Assembly: GCA_004554395.1 (NCBI GenBank)
Contig: SFMP01000217.1
Span: forward strand, 1-5,766
Length of the DNA: 5,766 nucleotides
From: Myxococcales bacterium
GTDB lineage: Bacteria; Myxococcota_A; Bradymonadia; UBA4248
Direction: 5' to 3'
In this document: positions 1-5,304 of the stretch, in pieces
How positions within the stretch are numbered: the first letter of the stretch is position 1
Layout: each line of letters opens with the position of its first letter
Position numbers and translations under genes: made by a program
The notes under the pieces: generated by a model
The model's database searches: none
Told to the model about the DNA's origin: nothing
The model's input: the letters and a program-made list of their open reading frames with translations, nothing else

Positions 1-71
1 GCCTCTCTCATCCTCCAAATTCCCCACCTCCCCATCAATCTCAACACAACGCCGCCAAATTCTCCAAATTC

Positions 72-230
72 CCCTCCATACGCTCCCAATTCTCTACCCC
101 ATTCGGCTCAAATCCCCCTATAATCCCCCTGGTTCGCCCACTCTCCCTACTCCACCCTCCATACTCTCCCAATTCTCTACCCCATTCGGCTCAAATCCCC
201 CTATAATCCCCCTGGCTCTCCCTACTCCAC
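72..230. repeat. Imperfect tandem duplication, period 83 bp
   Basis: Bases 72-132 recur at 155-215 with one mismatch (G at 82, T at 165). After an 8-base stretch present only in the first copy (133-140), the match resumes for 15 bases (141-155 against 216-230). Both copies carry TATAAT (119-124 and 202-207), but no -35-like hexamer lies at the right distance, so I do not call promoters. Bases 1-235 have no supportable gene. They are pyrimidine-rich and G-poor, with further short echoes of CTCCAAATTCCCC near 12 and 62. The duplication looks like recent replication slippage or unequal crossing-over. Confidence 0.85.
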
Positions 231-235
231 AACAT

Positions 236-402
236 CTAGCCACTAGCCACTCTCTGCTAACTGCTAATTGCTCATTGCTCATTGCTCATTGCTCATTGCC
301 AATTGCTCATTGCTCATTGCTCATTGCTCATTGCTCATTGCTCATTGCTCACTGCTCATTGCTAATTGCTAATTGCTAATTGCTAATTGCTAATTGCTAA
401 CC
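236..402. repeat. Heptanucleotide tandem repeat array (GCTCATT / GCTAATT)
   Basis: Twenty-one contiguous 7-bp units run from 256 to 402. Two unit types dominate: GCTCATT (mostly 270-360) and GCTAATT (263-269 and five in a row at 361-395), with single variants GCTAACT, GCCAATT, GCTCACT and GCTAACC. The 7-bp phase can be followed back to about 236 as degenerate units (CTAGCCA twice, then CTCTCTG), so the array has decayed on its left. The last unit ends 6 bases before the ATG of the CcmC-like gene, so the array forms the leader and probably promoter-proximal DNA. Because 7 and 3 share no factor, the GCTAATT block puts TAA stops in all three forward frames just before the gene. Confidence 0.95.
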
Positions 403-408
403 GCTCCC

Positions 409-1122
409 ATGAATCAACGCCTCTCCTACGCACTTCTCATCATCGGCACACTCCTCATCGCTGCGGCAAGCCTCGCTCTCATCGCCCAAGCGAGCCCCAC
501 CGATCCGTTGCTCATCCAGCTTTTGCCCTATCACATCTGCGCCGCCATCCTCACCTATATCGCATTCATCGCTTGCACAGGCGTCAACATCGCCCTCTAC
601 GTGCAAAATATTCACAAAAAGCCATCATCCACCGAACAATCGGCCACAAAACGCCGATTTCTCCACACACTGCTCACGCCATCGGCCGCCATTGCCCTCT
701 GCGATGCCGGCCTCATCTTCGCCCTCGAAACGTTCATCACGGGCATGGTCTGGGCAACCGACGCCTGGGGCGCCGCATGGGTCTGGGAACCACGCCTCAC
801 GGGCATGCTCCTCATGACGACGATATTCGCCGCTTGGCGCATCGGCTGCTCCATCGTCGGTCACGACACGCCAAACAAAATCCGCTACACCGCCCCCCTC
901 ATCATCCTCGGCCTCCCCTCGATGGTCTTCACACACTTCGCCACCGACCTCATCGGCGGCATCCACCCCGAAGCCATCGCCCCACTCGTCACCCACATCC
1001 CCCCCCAACGCCTCACTCAACTTCAACTCTCCTCCATCCCACTCGCCATTGGCCACCTCGCCATCGCCGCAGCCATCTTCGGCATCGCACGCCACGCCAT
1101 CGCACAACGCCACCAACAGTAA
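409..1122 (+). CDS. ccmC: CcmC-like cytochrome c maturation (heme-handling) membrane protein
   Basis: A 237-residue polytopic membrane protein. CcmC is the inner-membrane subunit that presents heme for loading onto the periplasmic chaperone CcmE in system I cytochrome c biogenesis. About six hydrophobic segments are visible (roughly residues 7-27, 41-65, 87-110, 127-148, 162-180, 211-231). The tryptophan-rich WWD-type heme motif lies at about 112-131, with W115, W120, W124, W126 and then E127-P-R129-L. The family usually has Asp-Ala-Arg-Leu there, so E127 is a conservative departure. H42 (in LPYHICAA) and H186 (in GGIHPEAI) sit where CcmC has its two heme-ligand histidines. E. coli CcmC is 245 residues, so this is near full length. 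ATG 409 is preferred over an in-frame TTG at 394 that lies inside the heptamer array. No Shine-Dalgarno sequence is visible, unlike the other genes here. No ccmA, ccmB, ccmD or ccmE neighbour is present. The sense strand is strikingly C-rich and G-poor. The superfamily is fairly sure; CcmC rather than another CcmF/CcsA relative rests on length and motif spacing. Confidence 0.78.
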   Translation: MNQRLSYALLIIGTLLIAAASLALIAQASPTDPLLIQLLPYHICAAILTYIAFIACTGVNIALYVQNIHKKPSSTEQSATKRRFLHTLLTPSAAIALCDAGLIFALETFITGMVWATDAWGAAWVWEPRLTGMLLMTTIFAAWRIGCSIVGHDTPNKIRYTAPLIILGLPSMVFTHFATDLIGGIHPEAIAPLVTHIPPQRLTQLQLSSIPLAIGHLAIAAAIFGIARHAIAQRHQQ

Positions 1123-1132
1123 CATCAACACC

Positions 1133-1318
1133 GCACTCGCGGATTGTGTATGACATTTTTACATCATGATATATTATAACTTTATAACAACGCGCAACAA
1201 TATACGCATCTACACTAACATATAAAACATCATAACGTTACACATTATTATATATAATTACACAAAAAAAATACAAACATCACACATCACAACTATATAT
1301 ATAACATTTCATATTGGT
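1133..1318. other. AT-rich, G-depleted intergenic island
   Basis: Directly after the CcmC-like gene the base composition changes sharply to runs of A/T such as ATATATTATAAC and TATATATAATTAC. Between 1201 and 1315 only a handful of G residues occur on the + strand while C is common. No gene, convincing promoter pair or terminator hairpin with a U-tract is evident. It may hold the transcription end of the + strand gene, or mark the boundary of the repeat cluster that begins at 1320. Confidence 0.7.
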
Positions 1319-1319
1319 T

Positions 1320-1349
1320 CGCAGGCTATGGCTTTGCCATACGCCTGCG
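1320..1349. repeat. Bulged-C hairpin repeat, copy 1
   Basis: This is the cleanest copy of the family. Outer arms CGCAGGC (1320-1326) and GCCTGCG (1343-1349) are fully complementary. Inner arms TATGGC (1327-1332) and GCCATA (1336-1341) are fully complementary around the loop TTT (1333-1335). The only unpaired base in the stem is C1342, directly after ATA. There is no T-run after it, so it is not an intrinsic terminator. Confidence 0.88.
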
Positions 1350-1350
1350 G

Positions 1351-1382
1351 TTGCGCTATTGCCGGCACGGCAATACGCGCAA
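1351..1382. repeat. Bulged-C hairpin repeat, copy 2
   Basis: Outer arms are TTGCGC (1351-1356) and GCGCAA (1377-1382). Inner arms are TATTGCCG (1357-1364) and CGGCAATA (1368-1375), with loop GCA (1365-1367). C1376 is the lone extra base after ATA. Arm sequences differ from copy 1 but the fold is the same, including the position of the bulged C. Confidence 0.88.
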
Positions 1383-1384
1383 CG

Positions 1385-1427
1385 AGCCGCCCTATCTCGC
1401 CCTCTGGGCTCAATACGGTCTCCGGCT
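1385..1427. repeat. Hairpin repeat, copy 3, with adjacent T-run
   Basis: The core has GCCC (1399-1402), loop TCT and GGGC (1406-1409). An internal loop CTC/TCA follows, then TAT (1393-1395) opposite ATA (1413-1415), C1416, and CC/GG. Around this, AGCCG (1385-1389) pairs with CGGCT (1423-1427), and TTTTTT runs 1427-1432. The GC-rich closing stem plus T-run could act as an intrinsic terminator for + strand transcription coming from the CcmC-like gene about 260 bases upstream. The interrupted stem makes this uncertain. Confidence 0.6.
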
Positions 1428-1551
1428 TTTTTGACCAGTTTGCGCGTCTTCGGCGTTGGCGTCGCCACTGCGGGCGGCGGGAACGTACCTCAGTACGCCC
1501 CCTTGCCCTCGGGCTAGCCGCCTTGAATACGCATCAAACTGACAAAAAAGC
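1425..1551. repeat. Long inverted-repeat element with branched internal structure
   Basis: The ends form a long interrupted helix: GCTTTTTTG (1425-1433) with CAAAAAAGC (1543-1551), and CAGTTTG (1436-1442) with CAAACTG (1535-1541). Only AC against A is unpaired between them. Further in, GCGT (1444-1447) pairs with ACGC (1529-1532), TTC (1449-1451) with GAA (1525-1527), and GGCG (1452-1455) with CGCC (1519-1522). Inside are three local hairpins: TGGC/GCCA (1457-1467), CGTAC/GTACG around loop CTCA (1484-1497), and GCCC/GGGC (1505-1514). The 3' arm also contains the family signature ATAC followed by G (1527-1531). It could be a structured RNA, a decayed non-autonomous mobile element, or a larger member of the hairpin family. 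Confidence 0.65.
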
Positions 1552-1559
1552 ATTGTTAT

Positions 1560-1626
1560 GCCCTATTTCGCTAGCGCTCAATACGGGCTTATCAGTCGCC
1601 CTATTTCGCTAGCGCTCAATACGGGC
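1560..1626. repeat. Two identical 29-base hairpin repeats (GCCC...ATACGGGC type)
   Basis: Bases 1560-1588 and 1598-1626 are identical, 38 bases apart. Each has GCCC paired to GGGC, TATT paired to AATA, the extra C after ATA, and a core containing the palindrome GCTAGC. A near-identical copy (one T to C change) occurs 3.8 kb away at 5436-5464 in the same orientation. The 9-base spacer between the two copies differs from the 7-base spacer used in the 5401-5499 cluster. Confidence 0.9.
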
Positions 1627-1637
1627 TCCATGGCTCC

Positions 1638-1729
1638 GGCTATGTGCTCGGGCTGGGGCCCTTGCGCGCATACGCCTACGCTGCCGTGCTATGTGCTCGG
1701 GCTGGGGCCCTTGCGCGCATACGCACGGC
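1638..1729. repeat. Two copies of a larger hairpin repeat (TATGTGC...GCGCATAC type), 49 bases apart
   Basis: Copies span 1638-1676 and 1683-1729. The core is identical in both: TATGTGC pairs with GCGCATA (one G-T wobble), then GGGC/GCCC around a TGGG loop, with TC and TTGC as opposed bulges. The extra C after ATA is at 1673 and 1722. The outer stems differ: GGC/GCC (1638-1640/1674-1676) in the first copy, and a perfect GCCGTGC/GCACGGC (1683-1689/1723-1729) in the second. A further alternative stem, CGGCT (1726-1730) with AGCCG (1741-1745), overlaps the right end. This closes the repeat cluster about 50 bases from the 3' end of the kinase gene. Confidence 0.82.
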
Positions 1730-1781
1730 TATTTTGGCACAGCCGCGCGCCATTCAAATCCTCTTGCCGCTCGATCAAGCC

Positions 1782-2744
1782 CTAGCCCATTCTATAATCA
1801 TCACCTATACAGAAGCTGCGAACATTTTTGAGCCCGAGTTCGATCCAAGCGCGTTGCACTTTTTCGATGCACGACACCGGAGCGAGTGCAATGACGAATC
1901 CACCGCGCCCAGCGCCGGTAATTTTGGCACCAAATGCCCCCGACGTCATCGCCGTATTGACAGCCTTGTCGCAATCCTCAGTCGATAAACTCATGCTCTT
2001 CATCATGCGATGATACGAAAGCATGAGCTCGCCCGCGCGCTGATGCTCTCCTTTATATAATGTTCCAAACATTTCGGCGACACAAGTCGCCGCATCTTTG
2101 CTCCCCATTAAATAGGTAATCGGGGCATTGGTGCGTATTTCGCGCACTGCCTCGTAGGGCGATGGGCTTTGGCGAGCCCCAGTCGAACCGACGACGAAAT
2201 AAAATGGCTCGTGCATCGCAATCACCGAACAAGAATCGTTTGGAATAAAACAAATCGGCTTGCCACTGGCGATGACGGCATTATCGACGCCCGAAACTCT
2301 CCCATGAAACCACGTCTCAAGCATCTTCCCCATGCAATAGAGGTAATCGTTAGGCATTTCGGAACGAGCAAAAAAGTGCTTCGCCAAAACTCCGACGACA
2401 GCTTGGCACACGGCACTCGACGAACCCGCGCCTTGCGACGGCGGTATCGACGATCTCATGACAAAGCGCATTCCCGCCGTTTTCGGGTCGAGACCATACA
2501 ACTCAAGCGCGTGTGCGATAATCCGCGAAAGCGTCTGTTCATATTCGGCGATTTCATCGGCCTCATACGTCTGCTCCGTATCGAACTCGCAATGCGTCTC
2601 AATACCGCGTACCGACTCATCTTCATACAGCGAGATACGCGCCCGAAAACACGGCGCAGGAACTGCCAAACAAGGAGTCCCCGTGACGACATAATGCTCG
2701 CCACTGAGGATAAACTTCGCTACTGTCGTGAATGTCGTTACCAT
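1782..2744 (-). CDS. Mevalonate kinase-type GHMP kinase
   Basis: A 320-residue cytosolic GHMP-family kinase, a normal length for mevalonate kinase, which makes 5-phosphomevalonate from mevalonate and ATP for isoprenoid synthesis. All three GHMP motifs are visible. Motif 1 is at about 10-30 (K10, G15-E-H, ending in LAVPA). The glycine/serine ATP loop is at 101-111 (PPSQGAGSSSA). Motif 3 is at 274-282 (K-I-T-G-A-G-R-G-G). The segment FHG (146-148) followed by SGVDNAV (151-157), with D154 as likely catalytic base, is the mevalonate kinase signature rather than that of galactokinase or homoserine kinase. The start is supported by AGAGG four bases upstream of ATG (2749-2753 on +). No phosphomevalonate kinase, decarboxylase or HMG-CoA gene is in the window, and the upstream tpiA is 355 bp away across a repeat block, so co-transcription is doubtful. 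Another GHMP small-molecule kinase is possible; family membership is near certain. Confidence 0.85.
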   Translation of the reverse strand: MVTTFTTVAKFILSGEHYVVTGTPCLAVPAPCFRARISLYEDESVRGIETHCEFDTEQTYEADEIAEYEQTLSRIIAHALELYGLDPKTAGMRFVMRSSIPPSQGAGSSSAVCQAVVGVLAKHFFARSEMPNDYLYCMGKMLETWFHGRVSGVDNAVIASGKPICFIPNDSCSVIAMHEPFYFVVGSTGARQSPSPYEAVREIRTNAPITYLMGSKDAATCVAEMFGTLYKGEHQRAGELMLSYHRMMKSMSLSTEDCDKAVNTAMTSGAFGAKITGAGRGGFVIALAPVSCIEKVQRAWIELGLKNVRSFCIGDDYRMG

Positions 2745-2789
2745 GATACCTCTAAATGGCTAAAAGTTCGAAAACGCGGGATTTTCCGT

Positions 2790-2840
2790 CCCCCTCTCCA
2801 TTCATGGAGAGGGAGTGGCCGACTGGCCGGGGGTGAGGTC
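2790..2840. repeat. REP-like 51-bp palindromic element, copy A
   Basis: Arms CCCTCTCCAT (2792-2801) and ATGGAGAGGG (2804-2813) form a near-continuous hairpin. It is followed by GGCC, a 4-base gap, a second GGCC, and GGGGGTGAGG. The CCCTCTCC...GGAGAGGG...GGGGTGAGG pattern resembles intergenic repeats that I recall from many bacterial genomes, though I cannot confirm this here. It lies 46 bases upstream of the kinase start codon, so it would be in that gene's leader or promoter region. A copy with 4 differences in 51 lies at 3019-3069. Confidence 0.88.
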
Positions 2841-2844
2841 TCCA

Positions 2845-3020
2845 CCCTCGCCAAAATTATCACATCTGCCGTAGGCAGATGTCTTTCCCCCTCGCCAAAT
2901 CTATCACATCTGCCGTAGGCAGGTGTCTTTCCCCCTCGCCAAATCTATCACATCTGCCGTAGGCAGATGTCTTTCCCCCTCGCCAAAATTATCACATCTG
3001 CCGTAGGCAGATGTCTTTCC
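2845..3020. repeat. Four tandem 44-bp hairpin units
   Basis: Units start at 2845, 2889, 2933 and 2977 with no spacers. Each begins CCCTCGCCAAA and contains arms ACATCTGCC and GGCAGATGT, a perfect 9-bp stem around loop GTA. Units 1 and 4 are identical. Units 2 and 3 have ATCTAT where the others have AATTAT. Unit 2 alone has G at 2923 in the right arm, which turns one A-T pair into a G-T wobble and keeps the stem. The fifth CCCTCGCC (3021) is the start of the second 51-bp element, so the array is joined to that element at shared sequence. Confidence 0.95.
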
Positions 3021-3069
3021 CCCTCGCCATTTATGGAGAGGGGGTGGCCGACTGGTCGGGGGTGAGGTC
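3019..3069. repeat. REP-like 51-bp palindromic element, copy A-prime
   Basis: Same orientation as the copy at 2790-2840, with four substitutions: T to G in the left arm, C to T in the loop, A to G after the right arm, and C to T in the second GGCC. The left-arm change leaves one mismatch in CCCTCGCCAT against ATGGAGAGGG. An AT-only tract (about 3074-3101) separates it from the 3' end of tpiA. Transcripts leaving tpiA would fold here, so it may protect or end the tpiA mRNA. Confidence 0.88.
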
Positions 3070-3099
3070 AATTCAATATATATTTATATATATATTATA

Positions 3100-3855
3100 T
3101 TAAATCGCAGCCTTAATAATGGCGGCGAAATCTTCGGCCACGAGCGATGCGCCACCGACGAGTGCACCGTCGATATCTTTTTGACCGAGCAGTTCTTTGG
3201 CATTCGAAGCCTTGACGCTACCGCCGTATTGAATTCTCATCGCTTCGCCGACTTCTGCGCCGAAGAGTTCGTTCAACTTGGCGCGAATTGCCGCATGAAC
3301 TTCTTGTGCTTGGTCGGGCGTTGCCGTCTTACCCGTGCCGATGGCCCAAACGGGTTCATAAGCGACGACGACGCGAGCCGCTTCTTCGCGCTTCACCGAC
3401 GCCAAACCATTGACGAGTTGCCCCAAAACGACGTCGAACGTCTTGCCGCTTTCGCGTTCAGCCAACGATTCGCCAATGCAGACGATGGGCACGATATCGT
3501 TATCGAGTGCGGCGCGAACGCGACGCGCAACGCCTTCATCTGTTTCTCCAAAAAACTGGCGGCGCTCACTGTGGCCGATAATCGCATGCGTACAACCCAC
3601 GTCTTTGAGCATATCGGCACTGATTTCGCCCGTATAGGCGCCCTTGGCGGCGTATGAAATGTTTTGTGCACTCAACTCGATGCGCGTGCCGCGAAGCAAT
3701 TCGGCAACGTCTTGCAAACACGTGAAAGTCGGCGCAACGGCCATCTCGACTGTTTCGACATCGGCGACGAGCGGAACGAGGGCATTCACAAGTGCTTTCG
3801 CCGCTTCGCGCGTGTTATTCATCTTCCAATTGCCTGCGATAAAGGGCTTTCTCAT
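3100..3855 (-). CDS. tpiA: Triosephosphate isomerase
   Basis: A 251-residue cytosolic TIM-barrel enzyme that interconverts dihydroxyacetone phosphate and glyceraldehyde 3-phosphate in glycolysis and gluconeogenesis. The complete active site is visible: N9 and K11 in GNWKMN, H95 in GHSERR (94-99), and E167 in AYEPVWAIGTGKTA (165-178), which also contains the mobile loop 6. Phosphate-binding segments YGGSV (210-214) and GALVGGASL (230-238) are intact. The length is standard for bacterial enzymes. ATG 3855 fits the family N-terminus exactly; GGAG (3866-3869 on +) lies 10 bases upstream, the same rather long spacing seen for pgk. It is co-oriented with pgk, 77 bp downstream of it, with a terminator-like hairpin in the gap. 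Identification is essentially certain. Confidence 0.98.
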   Translation of the reverse strand: MRKPFIAGNWKMNNTREAAKALVNALVPLVADVETVEMAVAPTFTCLQDVAELLRGTRIELSAQNISYAAKGAYTGEISADMLKDVGCTHAIIGHSERRQFFGETDEGVARRVRAALDNDIVPIVCIGESLAERESGKTFDVVLGQLVNGLASVKREEAARVVVAYEPVWAIGTGKTATPDQAQEVHAAIRAKLNELFGAEVGEAMRIQYGGSVKASNAKELLGQKDIDGALVGGASLVAEDFAAIIKAAI

Positions 3856-3887
3856 CTTTCAAATTCTCCAATATATATTGATACGAC

Positions 3888-3914
3888 AAAACGGCGCGAT
3901 AACTTATCGCGCCG
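3888..3914 (-). terminator. Intrinsic terminator downstream of pgk, before tpiA
   Basis: Read on the - strand, 18 bases after the pgk stop, CGGCGCGAT (3906-3914) pairs perfectly with ATCGCGCCG (3892-3900) around a 5-base loop. The arms can be drawn as 11 bp if the A/T loop bases also pair. TTTT (3888-3891 on the complement) follows, then GTCG. The stem is strong but the U-tract is only four long, so partial read-through into tpiA is plausible. The hairpin ends 33 bases before the tpiA start codon. Confidence 0.8.
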
Positions 3915-3932
3915 CCTCTGATTCAACTTGGA

Positions 3933-5195
3933 TTAACCATTAATGCGAAGTGCTTCGACACCGGGCAACGCCTTGCCCTCGACGAGTTCGAGGCTTGCAC
4001 CACCACCCGTCGATACGTGCGTCACTTTGTCGTCCATGCCAAACTGGCGAATGGCGGCCGCTGAATCGCCACCACCGACGACCGTCGTGCCCGCGCATTC
4101 CGTCATTGCCTTGGCGATGGCAATCGTACCATCGGCATAACGTGGATTCTCAAACACGCCCATCGGGCCATTCCAGAACACCGATTTAGCCTTGCGGATG
4201 ACGTTTCCATACAATTCACGCGTCTTCGGGCCCACGTCGAGTCCCATCTGACCCGCGCCAAACGCCTCGACCGTCTCGCACGGCGTCGTATCGTCGAGCG
4301 CCGTCGAAACGACGTGATCGACGGGCAAAAGCAATTCACACTTCGAATTTGCAGCCTTATCGAGAATCGATTTCGCAATATCCATCGCCTCTTTTTCGAC
4401 GCGCGAAGACGCCACATCGACGCCCTTCGCCGACAACAACGTGTATGCCATCGCGCCGCCAATGCAAATCTGGTCGCATTTCTCGATCAAGCTCTCGATA
4501 ACGCCGATCTTATCGCTCACCTTCGCACCGCCCATGACTGCAACAAACGGATGCTCGGGATCGTAGACGATATTGCCCAAGAATTTGATTTCTTTTTCGA
4601 GCAAATAACCGCAACCCTTGTTTTCGCCAAAGAACGGCACCATCGTCGCCATCGACGCATGCGCACGGTGACACGTGCCAAATGCATCGTTGACATAGAC
4701 ATCGGCGAGCGCCGCGAGCGACTCGGCAAACTTCTTCTGCGACTCTTTGAGTGCCTTTTTGGCAGCCGCTTTTTCTTCGTCGCTATTGAACTTGCCGCGC
4801 GGTTTGCCCTCTTCTTCTTCGTAAAATCTCAAGTTCTCGAGCAACAAAATCTGACCCGGTTCGAGGCGCTTCGACTGCTCGACGACGCCATCGCCAATGC
4901 AATCTTCTGCAAAAATGACTTCGCGTTCAGGCAACAATTCCGACAATCTTTCCGCCACGGGCTTAAGCGAAAATTCCGGGCTCGGATTCGCCTTCGGACG
5001 CCCCAAGTGCGACGCCACAACGGGCAAGCCACCATTGCGAATGATGTATTGAATCGTCGGTATCGCCTGGCGAATGCGGAAATCATCCGTTATCACGCCA
5101 TTATCGAGCGGTACGTTAAAATCGACGCGAACAAACACGCGCTTGCCATCTAAATCGAGGTCTTCAACGCGTTTAATGCCATCCAAATAAGCCAT
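3933..5195 (-). CDS. pgk: Phosphoglycerate kinase
   Basis: A 420-residue cytosolic enzyme that transfers phosphate between 1,3-bisphosphoglycerate and ADP, giving 3-phosphoglycerate and ATP. The N-domain substrate site is present: R23-V-D-F-N (23-27), HLGRPK (63-68), and NDAFGTCHRAHAS (169-181) with R177. The C-domain nucleotide site is present: GGAKVSDK (222-229), WNGPMGVFE (341-349), GGGDS (374-378) and STGGGASLELVEG (395-407). The protein is slightly longer than common bacterial forms (about 390-400). The extra length lies around residues 127-157, a charged Lys/Glu/Ala-rich insert between the LENLRF segment and DVYVNDAFG, in a position where eukaryotic-type enzymes are also longer. AAAGGAG (5206-5212 on +) lies 10 bases before the ATG and fixes the start. 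A sigma70-type promoter lies about 110 bases upstream of the start codon. It is the likely first gene of a pgk-tpiA pair. Confidence 0.98.
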   Translation of the reverse strand: MAYLDGIKRVEDLDLDGKRVFVRVDFNVPLDNGVITDDFRIRQAIPTIQYIIRNGGLPVVASHLGRPKANPSPEFSLKPVAERLSELLPEREVIFAEDCIGDGVVEQSKRLEPGQILLLENLRFYEEEEGKPRGKFNSDEEKAAAKKALKESQKKFAESLAALADVYVNDAFGTCHRAHASMATMVPFFGENKGCGYLLEKEIKFLGNIVYDPEHPFVAVMGGAKVSDKIGVIESLIEKCDQICIGGAMAYTLLSAKGVDVASSRVEKEAMDIAKSILDKAANSKCELLLPVDHVVSTALDDTTPCETVEAFGAGQMGLDVGPKTRELYGNVIRKAKSVFWNGPMGVFENPRYADGTIAIAKAMTECAGTTVVGGGDSAAAIRQFGMDDKVTHVSTGGGASLELVEGKALPGVEALRING

Positions 5196-5298
5196 CTTAT
5201 CGGTTCTCCTTTCAGTAAAATCGGCGAAATGCCAGCCCTAGACGCCGCGCATCACAAACGACCATCGCCGACATAGCGACGCGCAACGCCAAAAAAGC
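5196..5298 (-). promoter_or_regulatory. pgk 5' leader with ribosome-binding site and long-range stem
   Basis: If transcription starts about 7 bases after the -10 hexamer, the leader is roughly 100 bases. It holds a strong Shine-Dalgarno AAAGGAG (5206-5212 on +). TCGGCGA (5221-5227) and TCGCCGA (5265-5271) can form a 7-bp stem that ends 8 bases from it and encloses 37 bases. I recognise no known riboswitch class. Confidence 0.5.
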
Positions 5299-5304
5299 AC
5301 GCTT

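Noticed and set aside
119..207. TATAAT hexamers at 119-124 and 202-207 as -10 boxes
   Set aside because: No -35-like sequence at suitable distance, and both sit in C-rich duplicated DNA.
394..408. TTG start for the CcmC-like gene
   Set aside because: It lies within the heptamer array, adds only five residues without family support, and ATG 409 is available.
387..1169. 260-codon + strand frame overlapping the CcmC-like gene
   Set aside because: Its product is His/Arg/Pro-rich low-complexity sequence, the usual shadow of a C-rich gene. The overlapping frame has membrane segments and heme motifs.
1425..1551. tRNA gene, suggested by the branched fold
   Set aside because: No acceptor CCA context, no T-loop GTTCRA-type sequence, and arm lengths do not fit a tRNA.
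1320..1729. Integron attC sites, suggested by hairpins with extrahelical bases
   Set aside because: The conserved attC end boxes (GTTRRRY and RYYYAAC) are absent and there is no integrase gene.
1558..1785. Open frames across the hairpin repeats (also 1314-1517, 1328-1612, 1644-1988 and 5414-5665)
   Set aside because: They translate the repeat units themselves, lack ribosome-binding sites and have no domain features; the repeats simply contain no stops in those frames.
2845..3020. Regular 44-bp repeats resembling a CRISPR array
   Set aside because: Units are contiguous with no unique spacers, and there is no cas gene in the window.
4314..5153. 279-codon + strand frame antisense to pgk, and a 249-codon one antisense to the kinase (2169-2918)
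   Set aside because: Both lie opposite well-conserved enzymes, have Arg/Phe-rich shadow composition, and have no recognisable motifs.
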